Assembly: GCA_020746835.1 (NCBI GenBank)
Contig: JAGPNK010000001.1
Span: forward strand, 2,232,001-2,296,000
DNA length: 64,000 bases
Direction: 5' to 3'
From: Stachybotrys elegans
Taxonomy: Eukaryota; Ascomycota; Sordariomycetes; Hypocreales; Stachybotryaceae
Both the position numbers and the translations under genes were made by a program. This document shows, piece by piece, positions 56,398 through 64,000 of this stretch. Below the pieces are notes generated by a model. The model was not told where the DNA came from, did no database searches, and was given only the letters and a program-made list of their open reading frames with translations. The stretch's first letter is position 1. Each line of letters starts with the position of its first letter.

Positions 56398-58872
56398 ATG
56401 CCGCCTAAGCGAAAGGCGCCGCCGGCGCCCGCTATGCAAGTGGCCGCCAAGGCAGGCAGGTCATCGCGTGTGTCGACTCCAGGAGCAGCGACTCCTCACA
56501 GCGTCCCTAGCGATGACGAGGTGGAGGAGGAGATCGAACCTACCGACCCCGATCTGGAGAGGAACAAAACTATCTTCTCGCTGGAAGGATACCAGAAGAG
56601 ACACGTTGTCAGGGAGCCACTGCCGCACATATTTGGTGAAAATGACTTCTCGTACCTTGATCTGAAAAAGGATCACCATAATAGGCCGCTGTGGATTGAT
56701 CCTCAAAAGGGCAGGATCATTCTCGAGAGCTTCAACCCCCTCGCGGAGCAGGCCCAAGATTTCCTCATTACCATCTCCGAGCCGTTGTCCCGACCAAGCT
56801 TCATGCACGAGTACGCTCTCACGACCCATAGTCTGTACGCCGCCGTCTCAGTAGGATTGTCGCCCCACGACATCATCAATACGCTGGAGCGCTTCCTCAA
56901 GACTCCTTTGCCGGACGAGATTCGAGCCTTCATCACCAACTGCACGCAGAGCTACGGAAAGGTCAAGCTAGTTCTAAAGAATACAAAGTACTACGTGGAG
57001 AGTCCGGACCCGGAGATGCTGCAGACCCTGCTCAAGAACCCAAAGATTGGTCCGCTCAGAGTGCAGGGGACAGAGGAGATTACGACCTCGGCGGCTCCGA
57101 AGCTGGGCAGTCTCGTCATCCCGGGTACCAAGAACGCGGCCGGAGTCAAGCAAGCAAACGGCCTACAAGCGAACGGAGAGAACCAGGAAGGCCAGACGGT
57201 TAAAGAAGACGACGTGTTCGCCAAGCTTAACGATGATGACGACGACGATCAAGAGATCACGCACTCGTTCGAAGTTGCCGACAAGGACGTCGAGACTGTG
57301 CAGAAGGAGTGCCTTAACCTGGGATATCCTGTGTTGGAGGAGTATGACTTCCGTCGTGACGAAGTCAATCCCAACCTGGAGATCGATCTCAAGCCGGGAA
57401 CCCAGATTCGCCCGTACCAGGAGAAGAGTCTGAGCAAAATGTTTGGTAACGGACGAGCCAAGAGCGGTCTGATCGTCTTGCCCTGCGGTGCCGGAAAAAC
57501 ACTGGTCGGCATCACGGCAGCCTGCACTATCAAGAAGGGAGTCATCGTTCTGTGTACCAGCTCCATGTCTGTGGTGCAATGGCGCAACGAGTTCTTGAAG
57601 TGGTCAAACATTAACCCGGATGACATTGTGGCCTTTACGTCCGAATCCAAGGGAAATGTCTTTACGGGCAGCACCGGTATCATCGTCACAACCTACTCCA
57701 TGGTTACGCAGTCCAGGGCTAGGTCGTACGACGCAGAGAAGATGATGAAGTTCCTGACGGGCAGAGAATGGGGATTGATGCTGCTGGACGAGGTTCACGT
57801 CGTTCCCGCCAACATTTTCCGCAAGGTCACTTCGTCCATCAAGACCCATTCCAAGCTGGGCCTGACTGCCACCCTTCTCCGTGAAGATGATAAGATTTCA
57901 GATCTCAACTTCCTCATCGGACCCAAGCTGTTTGAAGCCAACTGGATGGAGCTCTCCAAGCAGGGCCACATTGCTCGGGTTCAGTGCGCAGAGGTCTGGT
58001 GCCCCATGCCCACCGAGTTTTACGACGAATATCTGCGAGCACCGACACGCAAGAAGAATCTCTTGTACATCATGAACCCCCGAAAGTTCCAAGCCTGCCA
58101 GTACCTCATCAACTACCACGAATCAAGAGGCGACAAGATCATCGTCTTCTCCGACAACGTGTATGCGTTGAAGGCGTACGCTTTGAAGCTGCAGAAGGCA
58201 TATATTTACGGCGGCACGGGCCAAGCAGAGCGACTCAAGGTTCTTGAGAATTTCCAGCATAACCCGCTAGTGAACACGCTGTTCCTGTCCAAGATTGGTG
58301 ATACTTCGCTGGATTTGCCAGAGGCAACTTGCCTCATCCAGATTTCATCCCACTACGGATCTCGACGTCAGGAGGCGCAGCGCCTGGGCCGTATTCTCCG
58401 AGCAAAGCGAAGAAACGACGAAGGCTTCAACGCCTTCTTCTACTCGCTAGTTTCGAAGGACACACAGGAGATGTACTTCTCATCCAAGAGGCAGGCATTC
58501 TTGGTAGACCAAGGCTATGCCTTCAAGGTCATTACCCAGCTGGCCAACATTGAGAAGACGCCGGGCCTTGCATTCGCCAGCGCGAGCGAACGGCGGGAGC
58601 TTCTACAGAAAGTGCTTGTGGAGAACGAGAGCATGGACGATGACGACCCGACGGACGATCTCTTCCACAGCGGGCACATGGGTCGCAAGAAGAAGAAGGG
58701 AGCGGCCAGACGAACGGCCGGCACCTTGGGTGAGCTCAGCGGAGGTCAAGACATGGCGTACATTGAGCAGAACAAGAGGGTCAACCAGGGACTAAAGAAG
58801 GGCAAAAAGGAGAGCCATTCCTTCTTCAAGAAGATTGGCCGCGAGCAAGCCAGGCGAGCAGCGGCTGGATAA
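56398..58872 (+). CDS. ssl2: TFIIH subunit and DNA repair helicase Ssl2/Rad25 (XPB)
   Basis: Single-exon gene of 824 codons; yeast Ssl2 is 843 aa. The N-terminal domain runs to ~residue 310 and includes [20 protein letters not shown]. An acidic stretch (NDDDDDDQ) follows at ~281. The ATPase core has motif I GAGKT (364-368), the diagnostic DEVH box (464-467), [10 protein letters not shown] with the RED motif, and C-terminal RecA motifs ending [12 protein letters not shown]. The thumb-like segment and [14 protein letters not shown] lie near the C-terminus, followed by a basic tail. XPB opens promoter DNA for Pol II initiation and acts in nucleotide excision repair within TFIIH. The start gives [11 protein letters not shown]. 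No frame damage is seen. Confidence 0.97.
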   Translation: MPPKRKAPPAPAMQVAAKAGRSSRVSTPGAATPHSVPSDDEVEEEIEPTDPDLERNKTIFSLEGYQKRHVVREPLPHIFGENDFSYLDLKKDHHNRPLWIDPQKGRIILESFNPLAEQAQDFLITISEPLSRPSFMHEYALTTHSLYAAVSVGLSPHDIINTLERFLKTPLPDEIRAFITNCTQSYGKVKLVLKNTKYYVESPDPEMLQTLLKNPKIGPLRVQGTEEITTSAAPKLGSLVIPGTKNAAGVKQANGLQANGENQEGQTVKEDDVFAKLNDDDDDDQEITHSFEVADKDVETVQKECLNLGYPVLEEYDFRRDEVNPNLEIDLKPGTQIRPYQEKSLSKMFGNGRAKSGLIVLPCGAGKTLVGITAACTIKKGVIVLCTSSMSVVQWRNEFLKWSNINPDDIVAFTSESKGNVFTGSTGIIVTTYSMVTQSRARSYDAEKMMKFLTGREWGLMLLDEVHVVPANIFRKVTSSIKTHSKLGLTATLLREDDKISDLNFLIGPKLFEANWMELSKQGHIARVQCAEVWCPMPTEFYDEYLRAPTRKKNLLYIMNPRKFQACQYLINYHESRGDKIIVFSDNVYALKAYALKLQKAYIYGGTGQAERLKVLENFQHNPLVNTLFLSKIGDTSLDLPEATCLIQISSHYGSRRQEAQRLGRILRAKRRNDEGFNAFFYSLVSKDTQEMYFSSKRQAFLVDQGYAFKVITQLANIEKTPGLAFASASERRELLQKVLVENESMDDDDPTDDLFHSGHMGRKKKKGAARRTAGTLGELSGGQDMAYIEQNKRVNQGLKKGKKESHSFFKKIGREQARRAAAG

Positions 58873-59538
58873 AGATTGTATCAGAAGTGGATATTTTACG
58901 CTGTTGGGCCTGGATATGGTACCAGCTCAGCGTTGTGCTTGGGAAGCGGGTTATACTGGGTATCGGAAAGGCGTTGATTTACACGGTGCTGCGTCATGGG
59001 CAGATTGTACAGATACTGGATCGGGTTTACAAATAGATGATGTCTTGGTGGCTTCGCTTATACAACAGAGCACGAGCACGGTGCGTGATACGTAATGTGT
59101 GACTGGGGAGATGCGAGGGACCAACCCGGGCCATGAATAGGTGCACGTTTCGGCCGCGTTGCGCAAGTTGCCGGCGATAAGCTTACTCGTCACCGAGACA
59201 CGGCAAGGCGTGATGTTCAGATTAACTGCTGAATTGGTCAAGCTAGACATGCAGACAGATAAGAGAGGTCGAGGCTGGCCAATAAGGTGCAGTGATGCAG
59301 AGGATATCACAGAATATCCTGCGGGCAATGAATGAATGAATGCATGGTGGATGGGAGGAGATGAGGATTGTTGCTTGGATTGGCATGTGTCGAGGGCATG
59401 CACGTGTCTCTGGGAAGCAAGCTGAGTTGGCACAGACGCTCACTTTGATGGCTTGTGCAGCCATGTATAACGCATCCGTTATCTGAGACACGGCACTTGG
59501 CATACGACGGGAGCAGATCAATGTCTCTGATCCCTGGT

Positions 59539-59576
<38 letters not shown>

Positions 59577-62500
59577 TTGGTGCATTTTGACCAAGGAGAA
59601 TGGCGAACGGGCTCACGGGGCGGTGACAAGGTTCTGGGGGGGAGCGAGGGGGATGCCGCAATGACGGGAAATGACGGTGAAGGAGATGACGCGTGCAGAG
59701 GAGACGTCTCTCTCGGATTCTTGACTGATAAGAGAACGGACGTGTATGGACGGGACAAGGATGGGAAAGCCAGGGGCTGAGGAGAGAGATGGATGGAGAG
59801 GATGGCAGAAGCTTGGTCGTGTCCGGTACTCCGTATAGGGATGGATGATTGTCGTTGGCAGTGGTAGTCGAAAGAAGGGTGTGCGAGAATTAGGCATGCA
59901 TGTGTCATGCCATTGGAAGTGTGTGCATGAGAGGGCTGGCAGTTAATCAATAGCTGCATGTGCATGGGTAGCTGCATGTGGCACAGAAAATGCTTGTCTC
60001 CGACCTCCGAATACCATGCGAAAATAGATACAGCTAACTGCCCACCCAAGGTAGTACTAGTACAGGGAGGTATGAGCACGGCTATTCGGAAATGCGCAAT
60101 TCATATGAGCTGGCGGCCGTCTGCAGGCTGCGGCGCGGCGCATGAGATGACGAGCCAGCAAGCGGGCATGAAACATGGATAATGCGGCATTGGCCTTGGT
60201 TTTTGGTTTTGTTCAGATATTGCTGGATAGTACTCCGTACACAAGTACGTATCAGCATCGCCCGAATTGGCGGGGATTGGGGAGGAGAGTGAGTTGAGAC
60301 ACGGGGACGGTCCAGACCAGTCCAGATAGGCCCCGTGGATCGAGCCAAGAGAAGGGGGCGTGGAAGTGCAGTAGGCCAGAGAAACAAAGAAAGGGAGGCC
60401 AGAGAAACAAGGGAGAGTGGAAAGGAAATGCCGTTACCCTTACCCATGATTCAGAGGGAGCTCGCGTGCTTGTGCTGACTCGCCCAAGGGGAATGAATAT
60501 CTATCGATGAAGCAGAAAAGGGAGGCAAGCGGGAGGAAGGGTAAGGAGATTTGGGTAGCGGTTGGTGCGCTTTCTTGTCGCGAAAGATCGTCGACGTCTA
60601 ACACTGCCAAGAGACCCAGCCTTTGGTTAGACGGACCCTTGGGACCATCCATCATCCATGCCTAGACCACGGGGATCTGTTGGCCCGTCGCTGTGCGTCC
60701 CACCGGGCCACGTTTTATTTTCTTCTCACTTCGTTCATTATCCGTACCGATAAGTAGGTATTCTTCGTTTATTATGTTGTGCTGCTCTGGTCCGGGGATC
60801 CGCCGGGAGGGAGCCAATGGCGGTGCTCGGACCAATAGAGAGGCTGGGCGAAGAGAGAACAGGAGACGCGAAAGAATGGGAACGAAGGAGTATCGAAAAA
60901 TTGGCATTGGCATCGGTTCGGCTACGATTAAGGTAGGGCAGGGGTCCCCTGACCACTGCTCTTCTTCTTTTTCTTTTTCTTTTGTGCTTGGCATGCATCT
61001 TGACTCTTTGCACTGCCCCCTGCCCAGCGATGTAGGGAAGCGCCCGTCGTTGTGCTCTGCGCCACCGCTGTGAATACGCAATCGCAGTGCGGTGGTGGTG
61101 GTCTTACCTACCGCAATAAAAAAAAGAAGAAGAAAAAAAAAGAAGTGAGGGCGTGGGGGTTGTGGCGGTGGTGGTGGTGGTGTGAGGAAGATGGATGATG
61201 TGATGGATGCATAAAAGCATGCGTGTGTACGGAATGGGGGTGGGTGTAGTGTCTCATTCAATGAACTCACACACACGCACGCACACAATCACGCCTCTTT
61301 TTTCTCTGGTTCCTCCTTTGTGCCGTGTACCCATGTACTTCCTCAACGTAAGACACCCTCCCATCGTGCCTACCATCGACGCTACCAACCATGCAAGCCT
61401 GCTAGTCTCAGATGGGCTCCCTCAAAGCCGCAGCGAGATACCTATCCATCCAACACAAGGGCGTAGAGCTTCTTGGCTAGACCAAGCTCAAGGTCCATCG
61501 AAATGACCTTGAGCACATGAAAGCAGCCGCTTCCCGAGTATTGCGAGAGGTCCTCCCTTGAAGCTCCGTCTCTGTTACGCTACGTACCATGGATGCTGGT
61601 AGATGCTAGACCAGCTCCTTCCGCTTCGCCTCGTTAATACTATGTAACATGGCAACTACCTCGACCCAAGCGCTGGTCCATCTTTCCGTGCTTGCCATTC
61701 TCCACCTGCCTCGCGCGAAGGCTTGGCCGTAGACCTACTAGCACTGGACCTAGGCGTTTTTTTCCCTGCATCGCCTAGCCTGGTCGTGCCTTGGTTGTCT
61801 TTCATCATCGGGGGGGGGAGCTTTCTGTTCTTTCTTCTGTCTTGTCTCACTCTCCTCCTTTCACTACCTACTATCTCCTGGCTCAGCATTTCTGCGTATT
61901 GCACCAGGAGAGCACGGGACCCTTTCTTTGCTTCGTCTTTGTTACCCCCCTGCGTTCTTGGCCTTGTTCAATTGTCTCGAGGCTTTCCTCCCGCCGACTC
62001 GAAATCGACTCACCTGCGGTGCCGAGTCCCGGTGGACGGATTTGGTCTGGGACCTTTTTTGGACACTGGAACACTGCACTCACTGCACTGCACTGCACTG
62101 GACATTGCATTGGCCGACGACTCTCCTGCCCATTGTGCATTGTCTACGGAGTACACCTAGGCTGGACAAGGACCTGAGCCCCCTGGCCCTGGACCTTGAC
62201 CTTGACCTTGACCTGATGAGGCTGGCCTTGGCTCGGGCCCGTTGCCGAACATTCACGTAGTGAAACAATTTTCTTGGCTGTTCTCCGGACGCCCGCCGCG
62301 CCGTCCCATACAGAACCCTTCTCTGGTGTTGACACGATTGTGTCCCGAGCTACGGAGAATCTTATCTTTCTACGTAGGTGCATTTGCTCTTATTACCTGC
62401 GTGTTCCCTCCCCCTTGCCCCCATTCTACGTACGCACCCGCACCCGCATCCGCATTTGCCTCCCGAGTGGCTCGAGCAAGGGTGTTGGCCTCGGCTCTCT

Positions 62501-63657
62501 TCTCGATAGGTCACAGACTGATCATCGTTCATCCCAGTTTTATTCGTCTGTCTCTCCCGTTCTTCTGGCCCGTATTTCCCTCCTTCTTTTTCTTTGTTTC
62601 TTTTCTCCTTTTATTGTTTATTTTCCATATTATCCTTATCGACCAACCAGACCTTAGAGTCAACAACCGTGCTTCCCTTCCTTGCCTTGCTGCATGGTCG
62701 TCCCATAATTCCTACCTCACCTCGCATCTCGTCTCGCCGTCTCGCCCGTCTTGCCTTTCCGCTTCCCGGCCTAGCCGCCTCGTACCGTCCCTGTACTCAA
62801 CCGCATATCAGCAGTCTATCAGTCACCAATATCGACTTGACCGTCCCGTCCCTGTCTCTTTCCGATCCCGGTCCCTTTCGTCTCGCTGCATAACACATCA
62901 GCATCAGCCGGCACCCAGAGTTTCCTTTCCTGGTCTGACAAGGTAGAGCTGACTCGGCCATGTACGTATCCTATCTACCTGTATCTGCCCTACTGCCTCT
63001 TCCCCCTTGCCTTGCCTTGTCCATTCTCCTGCAACTTGCCGAAACGTGCCCGCCGTCAAGCCATTCTATTCGACCACGCCACTTCCGCCGCTGCCCGTTG
63101 TGACCTCCCGAGCTTTCTCCATGGCGGTCAAGCTCCTACCTCGTCATTCATTCACCCACCCTCCCTCCCTACGTTGGTAGGAGAGGTGCTCAGAGATGAG
63201 CCGCTCAGCAAATTTAAAAATTTTCCCCCTTCTCCTGCCGACTTGTTCGTTAACCATTGGCTCTCCTTAGACAAACCCGCCGACTCCGTCTTTCGTCAGC
63301 CGTCTGCAGCTGCTTCTTTGTCACCTTGCATCCGGGGCGGTGCCCGCTTATACAAAAGCCCCCCCAACTCCCACACTTGGAACTCTCTTATGGCACCCTC
63401 AACTGCATTCTCTGGAAAATTCGGCCGGCTCTAACCATGTCCCTCCGTCTTTTCTACTTTGTGATGTCCCTCTCCAGGACTCACGGTTGAAACCCAGCAA
63501 ACAAGAAACCACAAACTCCCAACTCGAGCACCACAGCAGCATTCATACACACCTTCAGAACTCTGTTGCCTTGTCAACTTTCTGCCTCTCTACACCCCAA
63601 ATCTCACACTCAACTCCTCGCTATCCTCCCTTTTCGCCGTAGGGCAATTGGCCCACC
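58873..63657. promoter_or_regulatory. 4.8-kb intergenic region and leader of the Trk gene
   Basis: No gene is supported. It contains a CA/GA microsatellite (59539-59576), GGT runs (~61158-61182) and an ACCTTG repeat (62193-62213). From ~61.7 kb to the Trk start the plus strand is strongly C/T-rich with many TCTC and CCTT runs, typical of a long fungal 5' leader, possibly with 5'-UTR introns. The open frames in it follow the biased composition. Confidence 0.5.
59539..59576 (+). repeat. Compound CA/GA microsatellite
   Basis: About six CA units pass directly into thirteen GA units. It is intergenic, between ssl2 and trk1. Confidence 0.9.
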
Positions 63658-64000
63658 ATGAATCGTTTCTCGACTTATCTCGTGACCCAGGTCAAGGCTA
63701 TCAAGCCCGCCTTTTTCTCCAAAACACCACATTTCAGCTTCATCACCGCCCATTGTAAGTGGCACTCCCTTCCCTCTCCTTTTTAGCATCTCTTCTCACC
63801 AATACATTAGACTTTTGGGTAATTGGCATGACCATTATCACTTCCATCGCAATCTACGCTTCTCGCCGAGATGGGCTGACCTACATCGACGCCTTGCTCT
63901 TCGCGAGTGGCGCCAACACGCAGGCCGGCCTCAACCCTATTGACGTCAACAAGCTCAATACGTTTCAGCAGGTCATGATCTTCCTCTTCTCCATGATATC
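63658..64000 (+). CDS. trk1: Trk-type potassium transporter, 5' end only
   Basis: Partial: exons 63658-63754 and 63811 to the window edge. The joined N-terminus reads MNRFSTYLVTQVKAIKPAFF, then FSFITAHYFWVIGMTIITSI, AIYASRRDGLTYIDALLFAS, GANTQAGLNPIDVNKLNTFQ and QVMIFLFSMI. This matches the start of fungal Trk1/Trk2 (HAHYF, then a helix, then YIDALFLA-like and GLNxVDxN). The first transmembrane helix, the start of the pore loop region (ANTQAGLN) and the second helix are visible. Trk proteins take up K+ across the plasma membrane and are built from four M1-P-M2 units. The donor GTAAGT and the acceptor ATTAG rejoin a Tyr codon in frame. Nothing can be said about the rest of the gene. Confidence 0.88.

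Noticed and set aside
59243..60079. 278-codon minus-strand open frame
   Set aside because: It reads through the CA/GA microsatellite, giving Ser-Leu repeats, and looks compositional.
62242..62946. 234-codon open frame before the Trk gene
   Set aside because: It lies in strongly C/T-biased leader sequence; the Ser/Pro/Leu/Arg content follows base composition.

Overview
This window is nuclear DNA of a filamentous ascomycete, most likely a sordariomycete and possibly Hypocreales (that placement is inference). The evidence is protein-coding genes broken by short introns (about 50-120 nt) with GT...AG ends and CTAAC-like branch sites, a fungal cell-wall-integrity MAPKK, a Zn2Cys6 regulator, a fungal alpha-actinin, a GT90/CAP10 glycosyltransferase and a Trk-type potassium transporter. 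Coding sequence is GC-rich. The intergenic DNA is rich in homopolymers and microsatellites.

Layout. 1-9.7 kb is gene-poor: one small conserved gene at 2.2-2.9 kb and a 340-bp fold-back (MITE-like) element at 3.74-4.08 kb. 9.8-20.6 kb: dbp8 (-), a 4.4-kb divergent intergenic region, mkk1 (+) and pus7 (-). 21.6-25.8 kb: a broken SRA/YDG-like gene, a parvulin-14 isomerase, and a head-to-head pair of 40S ribosomal protein genes (rps12 and rps22). 26.4-34.1 kb: a GT90 glycosyltransferase, paf1, rer1 and a mitochondrial enoyl-CoA hydratase. 35.4-42.4 kb: a large RING/zinc-finger/SH3-like protein, a cysteine-synthase-like enzyme, an uncharacterised mitochondrial protein and the mitoribosomal gene img1, the last two divergent. 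43.6-49.5 kb: alpha-actinin and a D-2-hydroxyglutarate/D-lactate dehydrogenase. 52.0-58.9 kb: a Zn2Cys6 factor, proteasome alpha-4, a CHY zinc-finger protein and the TFIIH helicase ssl2. After a 4.8-kb leader or intergenic stretch, the 5' end of a Trk transporter runs off the window.

Functionally this is a mostly housekeeping region: ribosome biogenesis and translation (dbp8, rps12, rps22, pus7, img1), transcription and repair (paf1, ssl2), proteolysis (pre6, RING protein), secretory pathway (rer1, GT90), mitochondrial metabolism, cytoskeleton and wall-stress signalling. There is no secondary-metabolite cluster, CRISPR array, convincing tRNA or rRNA gene, or complete autonomous transposon. 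The most unusual items are the fold-back element, the SRA/YDG relic whose two stop codons both look like Trp-to-amber G-to-A changes, a 7-nt microexon in the proteasome gene, other tiny coding exons, and a frame-preserving intron in the transcription factor. Exon boundaries were worked out by hand from splice motifs, reading frame and family similarity; no transcript data or database search was available.
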